From Pseudolactococcus sp041800635 (lineage in GTDB: Bacteria; Bacillota; Bacilli; Lactobacillales; Streptococcaceae): DNA of 64,000 nucleotides. The translations under genes were made by a program, and so were the position numbers. This document shows positions 8,913 to 17,120 of this stretch, one piece after another. Below the pieces are notes generated by a model. The model searched no databases and was not told the DNA's origin. It saw nothing but the letters and a program-made list of their open reading frames with translations. How positions within the stretch are numbered: the first letter of the stretch is position 1; the number at the start of each line of letters is the position of its first letter. The stretch spans positions 1,488,001 through 1,552,000 of the forward strand of contig CP181259.1 of the NCBI GenBank assembly GCA_047833645.1. Reading direction: 5' to 3'.

Positions 8913-9356
8913 ATGACAGCAATTATTGTGAGTGGTCATGGTCAATTATCAACGGGTCTACTGGATGCTTTTGAAATGATTTTTGGTCACGATGATAAAA
9001 TTGTCGCTGTACCATTTCTAAAAGGAGAAGGGATCCCACAACTTCAAGCAAAATATCAGGCCGTGATGGAGCGCTTTCCAGATGAGACGATTTTATTTTT
9101 AGTGGATGTCTTTGGTGGGACGCCTTATAATTCAGCAGTGCAGTTAGTCTTTGACCGACCCGCAGCAGATGTCGTGACAGGTGTGAATTTGCCCATGCTA
9201 CTAGAATTGGCAGCAACTAAGGAAACGAGTGATTTAGCAACACTGCGACAGCAGTTGAAGACGATTAACCAAGAAGGCTTTAAAATCTTTTCTGAAGTGA
9301 TTGCAACAGTCAGTCAAGCACAAAACACAAGCGACGAGGAGGATGATTTATTATGA
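8913..9356 (+). CDS. Mannose-class PTS EIIA component
   Basis: 147-residue EIIA of the mannose/fructose/sorbose family. The phosphorylated histidine is His9 in IIVSGHGQLSTG, and VDVFGGTPYNSA is the other family hallmark. It accepts phosphate from HPr and passes it to EIIB. Ribosome binding site AAAGGAGA, ATG start. It overlaps the EIIB gene by 4 nt (ATGA), so translation is coupled. The operon is transcribed from the sigma-54 promoter upstream and should depend on the LevR-type activator. The transported sugar is not determined by sequence; fructose and mannose are typical for LevR systems. Confidence 0.94.
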   Translation: MTAIIVSGHGQLSTGLLDAFEMIFGHDDKIVAVPFLKGEGIPQLQAKYQAVMERFPDETILFLVDVFGGTPYNSAVQLVFDRPAADVVTGVNLPMLLELAATKETSDLATLRQQLKTINQEGFKIFSEVIATVSQAQNTSDEEDDLL

Positions 9357-9844
9357 AAATTGAACTAGCAAGAATTGATGACAGATTTATTCACGGACAA
9401 GTGTTGACCAAATGGGTCAAACTTCGGCCAATCGACCGCATCATTATTGTCAGTGACAGTGTGGCAGCAGACGAAATGCGCAAGACCTTGGTTCTGTCAG
9501 TCGCTCCTGCCAATGTGGCAGCAAGTGCCGTATCGGTTGATAAAATGATTCGGGCCTACCAATCACCGAGATATGAAACGACAACAGCCATGCTTTTATT
9601 TGAAAATCCAGAAGACATTGTTCGATTAGTCGAAGGAGGAGTTGATCTGAAAGAAGTGAACGTTGGTGGCATGCGCTTTGATGTCGCGCGCAAGCAAATT
9701 ACCAAGTCTGTTTCAGTTAATGACACGGACATTGCAGCCTTTAGAAAATTAAAAGACCTAGGGGTTAAAAATGAGTTACGTCAGCTGCCTGGCGACACAT
9801 CGCAAGATTTTAACGACATTTTAGAAAGTGCCTTAAAGTCATAA
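9353..9844 (+). CDS. Mannose-class PTS EIIB component
   Basis: 163 residues, PTS EIIB mannose/sorbose family. The active-site histidine is His14 in RIDDRFIHGQVLTKW; VGGMRFD is a second conserved block. It transfers phosphate from EIIA to the sugar bound at EIIC-EIID. The start overlaps the EIIA stop. A 66-nt gap then separates it from EIIC and contains the small hairpin TTGACA-AGC-TGTCAA (9868-9882), a possible processing or stabilising element within the operon mRNA. Confidence 0.94.
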   Translation: MKIELARIDDRFIHGQVLTKWVKLRPIDRIIIVSDSVAADEMRKTLVLSVAPANVAASAVSVDKMIRAYQSPRYETTTAMLLFENPEDIVRLVEGGVDLKEVNVGGMRFDVARKQITKSVSVNDTDIAAFRKLKDLGVKNELRQLPGDTSQDFNDILESALKS

Positions 9845-9910
9845 GGTTTCATCACTGAACGAGTAGGTTGACAAGCTGTCAATCTCAAGTTAACAACAAG
9901 GAGGAAAAAA

Positions 9911-10705
9911 ATGAGTGTGATTCAAATTGTTTTACTATTAATTGTTGCGGGGATTACGGGTATCGGATCAGTAGTTGACGAAGCACAAACCCATCGACCA
10001 CTGGTTGCTTGTACCTTGGTTGGGATTGTTTTAGGCGATATTCAAACTGGTATTATTCTCGGCGGGACATTGGAGATGATGGCCTTGGGCTGGATGAACG
10101 TTGGACTTGCAATGGCCCCTGATACAGCCATTGCCTCTGTTATTTCTACGATTCTTGTGATTAATTCACACCAAGGTATTGGTGAAGGGATTGCGATTGC
10201 AGTCCCCCTTGCAGCAGCAGGTCAAGCTTTGACAATTTTCGTTAGAACGATCACGGTATTCTTTATTCACAAAGCGGACGACATGGCTAAAAAGGGCAAC
10301 TATAAAGGTATTGAGCGGGCGCATTTGCTGGCCATGAGCTTGCAAGCGCTCCGTGTCATGATTCCAACTTTAATCATCAGTCTCATTTCGGCAACAGCTG
10401 TTCAAAATTTCTTAAGCTCAATTCCAGAAGTCATCACACGCGGTCTTCAAATTGGTGGTGGGATCATCGTTGTCGTTGGTTATGCCATGGTCATTAACAT
10501 GATGGATGTGCCTTATTTGAAACCCTTTATGTATGCAGGTTTCTTATTCGCAGCCTTTACCAACTTCAACTTGGTTGGTTTCGGTGCTTTGGGCTTGATT
10601 GCAGCCATGATTTACTTACAATTAAAATACAACGGTCAACCACAAGTAGCAGCAGCGCCTGCAGGTGTGGTATTTGATGATGATGACGATGATTTAGACG
10701 CTTAG
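9911..10705 (+). CDS. Mannose-class PTS EIIC permease component
   Basis: 264 residues, multi-spanning membrane protein of the EIIC sorbose/mannose family; GIVLGDIQTGIILGGTLEMMALGWMNVG is split here as GIVLGDIQTGIILGG followed by TLEMMALGWMNVG. These form the conserved substrate-proximal loop. The C-terminus is odd: it ends in an acidic run VFDDDDDDLDA that the paralogue at 13743 lacks. AAGGAGG precedes the ATG. EIID follows after 11 nt. Together with EIID it forms the membrane channel for sugar uptake with phosphorylation. Confidence 0.94.
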   Translation: MSVIQIVLLLIVAGITGIGSVVDEAQTHRPLVACTLVGIVLGDIQTGIILGGTLEMMALGWMNVGLAMAPDTAIASVISTILVINSHQGIGEGIAIAVPLAAAGQALTIFVRTITVFFIHKADDMAKKGNYKGIERAHLLAMSLQALRVMIPTLIISLISATAVQNFLSSIPEVITRGLQIGGGIIVVVGYAMVINMMDVPYLKPFMYAGFLFAAFTNFNLVGFGALGLIAAMIYLQLKYNGQPQVAAAPAGVVFDDDDDDLDA

Positions 10706-10716
10706 GAGGCAAAAAA

Positions 10717-11541
10717 ATGACTGAAAAAAGATTAACTAAAAAAGAATTAACGAGTATGTTTTTACGTTCAAACTTCCTACTAGGCTCTTTCAACTTTGAA
10801 CGTGTCCAATCTCTAGGTTTCTGTTATGTGATTATTCCAGCCTTGAAAAAAATCTATCCAGAAGGCGAAGAGCGCAACCAAGCCTTGACCCGTCACTTGG
10901 AATGGTTTAATACACAACCTTGGTTGACAGCACCGATTTTCGGTGTAACAGCTGCCATGGAAGAAGAAAAAGCAAACGGACGAGACATAGATGGTTCTGC
11001 CATTCAAGCCATGAAGATTGGGTTGATGGGACCCTTAGCAGGTGTGGGCGATCCGATTTTCTGGGGAACAGCTCGCCCCGTCTTGGCAGCCTTAGGTGGC
11101 TCGCTTGCCTTGACAGGATCGATTGCAGGCCCCTTGCTCTTCTTTATCTTGATCAACATCATCCGTTTAGCCACTAAATATTTTGGTCTCTTCTATGGTT
11201 ATGAAAAAGGCATGGAAATCATTAAAGATATGGCTGGCGGCCGTATCAAGAAATTAACAGAAGGTGCCTCAATCGTCGGGTTGTTTGTCATGGGCGCCTT
11301 GATCAGCAAATGGACAAGCATCAATATCGTCTTACAAGCAACAAAAATGAAAGATGCAGCTGGTAAAGTGCAAATCCAAACTGTTCAAAACGTTTTGGAT
11401 AGCATCATGCCAGGGATGTTAGCCCTTGGCTTGACCTTGTTTGTCGCTTGGTTATTGAAAAAAGGGGTCAATCCCTTACTCATCATCATCGTTATCTTTA
11501 TCATTGGGATCTTAGGCTATGCTGGTGGCATTTTAGGGTAA
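10717..11541 (+). CDS. Mannose-class PTS EIID component
   Basis: 274 residues, PTS EIID family. Conserved blocks are LGSFNFERVQSLGFCY near the N-terminus, NTQPWLTAPIFGVTAAMEE, and MGPLAGVGDPIFWGT, the last being the family signature. The ribosome binding site AGGAGG lies 7 nt before the ATG. Last gene of the sigma-54 operon; a long terminator follows at once. EIID is unique to the mannose superfamily of PTS, which confirms the class of this transporter. Confidence 0.95.
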   Translation: MTEKRLTKKELTSMFLRSNFLLGSFNFERVQSLGFCYVIIPALKKIYPEGEERNQALTRHLEWFNTQPWLTAPIFGVTAAMEEEKANGRDIDGSAIQAMKIGLMGPLAGVGDPIFWGTARPVLAALGGSLALTGSIAGPLLFFILINIIRLATKYFGLFYGYEKGMEIIKDMAGGRIKKLTEGASIVGLFVMGALISKWTSINIVLQATKMKDAAGKVQIQTVQNVLDSIMPGMLALGLTLFVAWLLKKGVNPLLIIIVIFIIGILGYAGGILG

Positions 11542-11551
11542 TGGTAGGGCA

Positions 11552-11599
11552 CTAAAAAATAGAGTTGCGGCCGACAAGTAGCGCAACTCTATTTTTTAG
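11552..11599 (+). terminator. Terminator after mannose-class PTS operon
   Basis: Perfect 18-bp arms: CTAAAAAATAGAGTTGCG at 11552-11569 and its complement at 11582-11599, 12-nt loop. A- and T-rich ends make it usable in both directions. Confidence 0.92.
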
Positions 11600-11630
11600 C
11601 CATATTTTTAAAGGGAGGATAGATCGTATT

Positions 11631-12449
11631 ATGGGGATTAAATTAGTCACAATAGATGTGGACGGCACCTTGCTAAACAGTCAGCGACAGATCACGCAGG
11701 AGGTCAAGACCGCCATCAGTCAAGCCAAGGCACAAGGCGTGAAAATTGTCGTGACGACGGGCAGGCCCTATCTAGGGGTCGTTGATTTGTTGCGCGAGCT
11801 ATCCTTGACAGACCCGGGCGATTACGTCATCACCTACAATGGCGGGATGATTCTGGCAGCAGATACAGGGGCTGAACTCAAGCGGACCACCCTGACCTAC
11901 CAGGACTACCTCAGAATTGACGACCTCGCGACGACCTTGGGCAGCGCCTCTCACGCCGTCACTTCGGACCGCCTTTTCACTGGTAACCGCGACGTCTCGC
12001 CCTACACCGTGGAGGAGTCCTTTATTGCCAAAGTCCCCATGAGTTTTAGGACAAGAGAGGAGATGGCAGCCGAAAAGGCCATCATCAAAATGATGCTGGT
12101 CGGCGAGGCAGACGCCCTAGACCAAACCATCCGCCAGATTCCGCCAGACATCAAAACCGCCTATACGACCGTTTCCAGTTCCCCGAATTTCTTTGAAATT
12201 CTCAACAAGAAAGCCAGTAAAGGCCAGGGCTTGACGCAACTTGCCAAAATCCTGGACATCCCTTTAGCCGAAACAATGGCAATTGGTGATGCCGAAAATG
12301 ATTTATCGATGTTAGAGGCCGCAGGCCTAGCGATCGCCATGGGCAATGCCGTCCCAGAACTACTAGCCATTGCAGATGATCAAACGACGACAAATGATGA
12401 ACATGGCGTTGCAGTCGCCCTAGCAAAATTTGTTTTGACAGCTGATTAA
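11631..12449 (+). CDS. Cof-type HAD-superfamily phosphatase
   Basis: 272 residues. HAD motif I is DVDGTLLNS, motif II VTTGRPY, the lysine motif lies around KASKGQGL, and motif IV is GDAENDLSML. The C2B cap is typical of Cof/YidA sugar-phosphate phosphatases. A longer frame opens at 11565, inside the terminator stem. I set the start at 11631 because GGGAGG lies upstream and the protein then begins MGIKLVTIDVDGT as family members do. Its place between two PTS operons suggests sugar-phosphate detoxification, but the substrate cannot be read from sequence. Confidence 0.9.
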   Translation: MGIKLVTIDVDGTLLNSQRQITQEVKTAISQAKAQGVKIVVTTGRPYLGVVDLLRELSLTDPGDYVITYNGGMILAADTGAELKRTTLTYQDYLRIDDLATTLGSASHAVTSDRLFTGNRDVSPYTVEESFIAKVPMSFRTREEMAAEKAIIKMMLVGEADALDQTIRQIPPDIKTAYTTVSSSPNFFEILNKKASKGQGLTQLAKILDIPLAETMAIGDAENDLSMLEAAGLAIAMGNAVPELLAIADDQTTTNDEHGVAVALAKFVLTAD

Positions 12450-12453
12450 ACAC

Positions 12454-12516
12454 ATAGGATTTGACTGATTCAAATAATTCAGACGAGTTATTGGATCAGC
12501 CAAGTCCTATTTTTTG
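12454..12516 (+). terminator. Terminator after HAD phosphatase gene
   Basis: Long imperfect inverted repeat: ATAGGATTTGACTGATTCAA pairs with TTGGATCAGCCAAGTCCTAT with G-U pairs, followed by a T-run. Confidence 0.85.
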
Positions 12517-12636
12517 TTTGCTGCTGCTATCACACGAGCTAGGCCTAAAAAAACGATTAAAAAGACAGAATCATTCAAAAAGTGACGTTTTCGATCTAAA
12601 AACACAAAAATAATGAACGAATCAGTCTAAAAAGTG

Positions 12637-12665
12637 TTGCAATCGGTCAAAAAGTGTGCTAAAAT
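12637..12665 (+). promoter_or_regulatory. Sigma-70 promoter of the second PTS operon
   Basis: TTGCAA (12637-12642), 17-nt spacer, TAAAAT (12660-12665), with an extended TGC just before the -10. The string AAAAAGTG recurs three times nearby (about 12579, 12630 and 12650), the last two inside the promoter, which suggests an operator. The DeoR-type gene at the operon end is the natural candidate to bind there (inferred). Confidence 0.8.
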
Positions 12666-12679
12666 GACCTTATCAATTG

Positions 12680-12694
12680 ATGAAAACGATTTCT
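12680..12694 (+). promoter_or_regulatory. cre site (CcpA operator), roadblock position
   Basis: ATGAAAACGATTTCT matches WTGNAANCGNWNNCW at every position. It lies about 8 nt downstream of the expected transcription start and 22 nt before the start codon, so CcpA would block elongation or initiation when glucose is plentiful. Confidence 0.88.
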
Positions 12695-12715
12695 TAAAAG
12701 AAATGGAGAAACATT

Positions 12716-13708
12716 TTGAAAAAATTTTTAATCGCCGCTCATGGCAATTTAGCCTTAGGAATCAAGAGTACACTGGACTTGTTCCTGGGTGATGCACTGG
12801 ATTTTACCTACCTCGCCACCTATACGGATGACGCCCCCGACTTAGATGAAACCCTCGATGATTTTTTCGCTAGCGTTGATGCCGCAACAGACCAGGCAGT
12901 CATCTTCACCGATCTTTACGGTGGCAGCGTCAATCAAAAAATCGCACTGAAAGCGAGTGGCAAAGCCAATATCTTTGTCATTGCTGGCATGAACCTGCCC
13001 TTGATTATGGAAACGGCCTCCCTGGCTTTAGCTGGTGACGCCTATGACACTGACAAAATTGCCAAACTGATCACAGGTGCCCGTCAGGAACTCAAGCAAG
13101 TCGAGCTGGTTGCAGGCACGGTCACAGATGATGTCGCTGAAATCGATCAAGAAGTGACGGAAACGGTCACATCAACGGTCACGCCAGAACTCGCAACACC
13201 TGCCCTAACAGAACGGCCTGAAACCAGCAAACAGATGACCATGCGGGTCGATGAGCGCTTGATTCATGGTCAAGTCGCCATGGTCTGGAGCAAGGCCTTG
13301 AAACTTGACGGCATTGTCGTGGCCAATGATGATGTCGTGACCAATCAGATGCAAGAAAACGCCTTACGGATGGCAGCGCCTAATGGCATTAAAGTCATCA
13401 TGCGCTCACTTGAAGACAGCGTGGCTCTCTTGAACGACCACCGCTCAGCCACCAAAAACCTCCTCGTCTTGGTTAGAACGGTCAAAGATGCCGTCACCCT
13501 TGCCGCAAAAGTTGCCCATTTTGACCGCATTAATGTCGGCAATGTCGGTAAAATGGTAGAAGGTGAGAAGCAAAAACTAGCACCAACAGTCTTATTAACC
13601 CAGCCAGAAGTCATTGCCCTGAAAACATTGACAGAAATTTATCCCGAAACGGACTTTCAAATGGTCCCAACGGATAAAAAAGAATTGGCCAAAACTTTCG
13701 TCTCGTAA
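12716..13708 (+). CDS. Mannose-class PTS EIIAB fusion protein
   Basis: 330 residues. EIIA domain 1-140 with His9 in IAAHGNLALG and FTDLYGGSVNQ; a threonine/glutamate-rich linker at about 140-172; EIIB domain 176-330 with His184 in RVDERLIHGQVAMVW. The start codon is TTG, with GGAGA 8 nt upstream; no ATG fits the EIIA N-terminus. First gene of an operon with IIC, IID, a GH13 glucosidase and a DeoR regulator. This differs from the sigma-54 system, where EIIA and EIIB are separate proteins. The substrate is likely an alpha-glucoside, judged from the glycosidase. Confidence 0.93.
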   Translation: MKKFLIAAHGNLALGIKSTLDLFLGDALDFTYLATYTDDAPDLDETLDDFFASVDAATDQAVIFTDLYGGSVNQKIALKASGKANIFVIAGMNLPLIMETASLALAGDAYDTDKIAKLITGARQELKQVELVAGTVTDDVAEIDQEVTETVTSTVTPELATPALTERPETSKQMTMRVDERLIHGQVAMVWSKALKLDGIVVANDDVVTNQMQENALRMAAPNGIKVIMRSLEDSVALLNDHRSATKNLLVLVRTVKDAVTLAAKVAHFDRINVGNVGKMVEGEKQKLAPTVLLTQPEVIALKTLTEIYPETDFQMVPTDKKELAKTFVS

Positions 13709-13742
13709 GCGCACGGACGTATCATAACTAAAGGAGAAAAAT

Positions 13743-14567
13743 ATGTTATACGAAGCTATCGCCGTCGCACTCGTTGTCTTTTTGACAGTTGGCGGTCAGG
13801 AATTATTAGGCTTTACCATGTTGGGCCGTCCCATTGTCATTGCGCCACTGGTTGGTTTGCTCTTGGGCGATTTGCAGACAGGTTTGCTTGTTGGTGCCGC
13901 ACTTGAAACGATTTTTATGGGGGTGGTCAATATCGGTGGCGCAGCAGCAGCTGAACCGGGACTTGCCTCAGCCCTTGCGGCAGCCTTCGCCATCAAGCTG
14001 GGCGGTGGGACAGAATATGCGATCACACTTGCCCTACCCTTAGGCATTATCGGTTTACAGATTAAACAACTCTTATATATCGCCGTTGTCGCCCCTCTTT
14101 CCGTGAAATTTGACGACTATGCCAAGGCAGGCAATGCCAAAGCCTATACGCGCTTGCATTTCGGAATTTGGGGGCTTAACTGGGGCTGTTACAGTCTGAT
14201 TCCCTTCTTTGCCATTCTCTTTGGCGCTAAAGCGACTGAGTCAGCTTTGAAACTCATTCCGGAAGTCATCATGCACGGTCTCAGCGTTGCCGGTAATCTC
14301 TTGCCAGCAGTCGGCATGGCCATGCTCCTTAAAATGCTCTGGGACAATAAAATCGCGGCTTACTTTTTCCTCGGTTTCATCGTGATTGCCTATCTTAAAG
14401 TCCCACTCATTGCCGTTTCGGCACTTGCCATTATTATTGCAGTGATTGTGGCCCAAAACGACATGGCGCTTAAGACAGTCAAGGATCAAATCGGACGTGG
14501 CGTCAAAAGCTTAGGGCAAAAGTCGACTGACCCTAAACAACAAGAAGTCGAAGATTTCTACGCTTAA
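13743..14567 (+). CDS. Mannose-class PTS EIIC permease component
   Basis: 274 residues, PTS EIIC of the sorbose/mannose family with about seven to eight hydrophobic helices. The conserved loop LLGDLQTGLLVGAALETIFM and the following GVVNIGGAAAAEP identify it. AAAGGAGA precedes the ATG. It is the membrane sugar-translocation subunit together with the EIID encoded 24 nt downstream. Its tail (STDPKQQEVEDFYA) lacks the aspartate run of the paralogue at 9911. Confidence 0.93.
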   Translation: MLYEAIAVALVVFLTVGGQELLGFTMLGRPIVIAPLVGLLLGDLQTGLLVGAALETIFMGVVNIGGAAAAEPGLASALAAAFAIKLGGGTEYAITLALPLGIIGLQIKQLLYIAVVAPLSVKFDDYAKAGNAKAYTRLHFGIWGLNWGCYSLIPFFAILFGAKATESALKLIPEVIMHGLSVAGNLLPAVGMAMLLKMLWDNKIAAYFFLGFIVIAYLKVPLIAVSALAIIIAVIVAQNDMALKTVKDQIGRGVKSLGQKSTDPKQQEVEDFYA

Positions 14568-14591
14568 CCCTTGACGAGAAAGGAAGAAAAA

Positions 14592-15413
14592 ATGGCAAAA
14601 TCAACATTAACACAAGATGAAAAGAAATTACTGAAACAAGTTTACTGGCGCTCATTCACGGAGTTTGCATCCGTTACCCCGACCAAACTCGGCGGCTCAG
14701 GTGTGACCTATGCCATGCTCCCGTTTATCGACAAATACTACAAGACGGACGAGGAAAAGCGCGACGCCATGGTGCGCCACAATGCCTACTTCAACACGAC
14801 AGTCGCGACCTATCCCTTTGTCCTAGGCGTTGCCGGGTCAATGGAGAAGGAAAATGCAGAACAGGCAGATTTCGATGCAGAGTCTATCTCAGCGATCAAA
14901 ACCAGCTTAATGGGGCCACTCTCAGGATTAGGAGATTCGATTTTCTGGGGCGTCTTGCGTGTCATCGCAGCTGGGATCGCCGTCTCACTAGCCAATCAAG
15001 ACAATCCCTTTGCCCCAATCGTCTTTCTCCTGGTCTTTAATATCCCAACACAATTAACCCGTTGGTACGCAGGAAAAGTCGGCTATACACTCGGGTCAAC
15101 TTACATTTCTGATCTTTACGAGTCAGGGATGATGGCTGTTTTAACTAAAGCTGCGTCTATCGTGGGGATTACCATGGTTGGCGCTATGGCTGCCAGCATG
15201 GTCAAGTTTGATGTCAAATGGAATATGCTGATCAATGGCAAAGCCGTCATGAAATCTCAGGAGATGTTGGATTCAATTTTCATCGGGATTCTACCACTTG
15301 CCTTCACCTTGATTTGTTTCTGGTTGATTGCCAAGAAAAATGTCTCGATCAATAAAATGATCATGGGTGTGATTGTCTTTGGGATCCTCGCATCCTTTCT
15401 AGGCATCGCTTAA
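14592..15413 (+). CDS. Mannose-class PTS EIID component
   Basis: 273 residues, PTS EIID family. Conserved features are the N-terminal YWRSFTEFASVTPTKLGG, FNTTVATYPFVLGVAGSMEKE and MGPLSGLGDSIFWG. A longer frame starts at a TTG at 14571, but the ATG at 14592 has the ribosome binding site AAAGGAAG at good distance and the usual MAKSTLTQ beginning. It completes the second mannose-class permease. The next gene, the glucosidase, begins 24 nt later, showing co-transcription. Confidence 0.93.
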   Translation: MAKSTLTQDEKKLLKQVYWRSFTEFASVTPTKLGGSGVTYAMLPFIDKYYKTDEEKRDAMVRHNAYFNTTVATYPFVLGVAGSMEKENAEQADFDAESISAIKTSLMGPLSGLGDSIFWGVLRVIAAGIAVSLANQDNPFAPIVFLLVFNIPTQLTRWYAGKVGYTLGSTYISDLYESGMMAVLTKAASIVGITMVGAMAASMVKFDVKWNMLINGKAVMKSQEMLDSIFIGILPLAFTLICFWLIAKKNVSINKMIMGVIVFGILASFLGIA

Positions 15414-15437
15414 AGGGCGCATGAAAGGGGAAAGAAA

Positions 15438-17108
15438 GTGAAAAATAAGCGAAATAAATGGTGGCAAGATGCCGTGATTTACCAGGTCTATCCCAAAAGT
15501 TTTAAGGATACGACTGGCTCAGGCGTTGGGGATATCGCAGGGATCATCGACAAACTACCTTACCTCGAGACACTAGGGGTGGATGGCCTCTGGCTGAGTC
15601 CAGTGTATCTATCCCCACAAGTTGATAATGGGTATGATATCACGGATTATCGTGTGGTTGATCCCATGTTCGGCAGCAATGAAGAGCTATATCGCTTAAT
15701 CGAGGCGGCACATGATAAAAATATCAAGATTATCATGGATTTTGTCGCCAATCACACGTCGGATCAGTGCGTTTGGTTTCAGGAGAGTCGCAAGGGGACG
15801 GATAATTTCTTTAGCGATTTTTACATCTGGCGGGATGCCACGCCCGATGGCTCTGAACCTAATAACTGGGGCTCGAGTTTCGGCGGTAGCGCCTGGACTT
15901 GGGATGACCAGCGCGGCCAGTACTACCTGCACTATTATGCGGCCGAGCAGCCCGATCTCAACTGGGAGAATCCGAATGTACGTGCCTATATCTACGACAT
16001 GATGCGTTTTTGGAAGCAAAAAGGTGTCGACGGCTGGCGCATGGATGTGATTACCTCGATTTCCAAGGATCAGGCTTTTCCGGATAATGCGCGTGACTTG
16101 ACGACAACGAATCAACAAAACGGGCCACGACTGCATGAATTTATCCATGAGATGAATCAAGAAATCCTAACGCCACTGGATATGATGACAGTGGGTGAAA
16201 GTCCTGCCGCCAAAAGTTGGGATGCTTGGGAACTGGTCAGTCCAGAGCGTGAAGAATTGGATATGATTTTCACCTTTGAGCACATGCACATCGACCGTAA
16301 ATCCGGTGATGTCAATGGTCGTTGGGCTTTGCAAGACCGTGACTTGGTCAAACTCAAAGCCATTTTATCCAACTGGCAGCTTGAATTACGAGATAAGGGG
16401 TGGAATGCCTTGTATTTCGAGAATCATGACCGGGCGCGCGTGATTAGCCGTTGGGGCAATGATACGACCTATCGCTATGAATGTGCGACAGCTTTTGCGA
16501 CGATTTTACATGGTCTGCAAGGGACACCTTTTATTTATCAAGGTGAAGAAATCGGCATGACCAATCCGGCCTTTGAGCTAGATGAGTATGTGGATATTGA
16601 GCTCAAAGGCAACTATCAGCACTTTGTTGTCGATCAAGAAACGATGACAGCCCCAGATTTTTTAGCTGCGGTGCATAAGATCTCTCGTGACAATGCCAGA
16701 ACGCCCATGCAGTGGGATGATTCCGAAAACGCAGGTTTTACCACAGGGAGACCTTGGTTTAAGGTCAATCCCAATTATCCAGAAATCAATGTCGCTCAGG
16801 ATTTGAAAGCTGAAAAATCAGTCTTTAAGTACTATCAAGTGCTGATTCGCTTGCGAAAAACTGAAGATCTCTTAAAAACTGGGACTTACGAGTTGCTTTT
16901 ACCAGACGATCAAAATATTTTCGCTTATTTACGACAAAATGGCAGTAAAACATGGCTTATCCTCGCCAATTTATCAGAAAACATGATAAAATTAGAGGAG
17001 TTAATGCCTCTCCCTGATGTTAAAGCCATGCTTCTCGCCAATTATCGTGACCGCACGAATTTGACTGAGACTTTGCGAGCTTATGAGGCAGTTATCGTAG
17101 AAATTTAA
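15438..17108 (+). CDS. GH13 alpha-glucosidase (oligo-1,6-glucosidase / dextran glucosidase type)
   Basis: 556 residues, GH13 family. Catalytic residues are Asp203 (GWRMDV, nucleophile), Glu254 (VGES, acid/base) and Asp331 (ENHD, stabiliser). The residue after the nucleophile is valine; family studies associate Val here with alpha-1,6 and Thr with alpha-1,4 specificity. No signal peptide, so it acts in the cytosol on imported sugar. GTG start with AAAGGGGA upstream. Being in a mannose-class PTS operon, it may cleave a phosphorylated or unphosphorylated isomaltose-like sugar; whether it needs a 6-phosphate group is not visible. Confidence 0.9.
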   Translation: MKNKRNKWWQDAVIYQVYPKSFKDTTGSGVGDIAGIIDKLPYLETLGVDGLWLSPVYLSPQVDNGYDITDYRVVDPMFGSNEELYRLIEAAHDKNIKIIMDFVANHTSDQCVWFQESRKGTDNFFSDFYIWRDATPDGSEPNNWGSSFGGSAWTWDDQRGQYYLHYYAAEQPDLNWENPNVRAYIYDMMRFWKQKGVDGWRMDVITSISKDQAFPDNARDLTTTNQQNGPRLHEFIHEMNQEILTPLDMMTVGESPAAKSWDAWELVSPEREELDMIFTFEHMHIDRKSGDVNGRWALQDRDLVKLKAILSNWQLELRDKGWNALYFENHDRARVISRWGNDTTYRYECATAFATILHGLQGTPFIYQGEEIGMTNPAFELDEYVDIELKGNYQHFVVDQETMTAPDFLAAVHKISRDNARTPMQWDDSENAGFTTGRPWFKVNPNYPEINVAQDLKAEKSVFKYYQVLIRLRKTEDLLKTGTYELLLPDDQNIFAYLRQNGSKTWLILANLSENMIKLEELMPLPDVKAMLLANYRDRTNLTETLRAYEAVIVEI

Positions 17109-17120
17109 GGAAGTGTGAGC

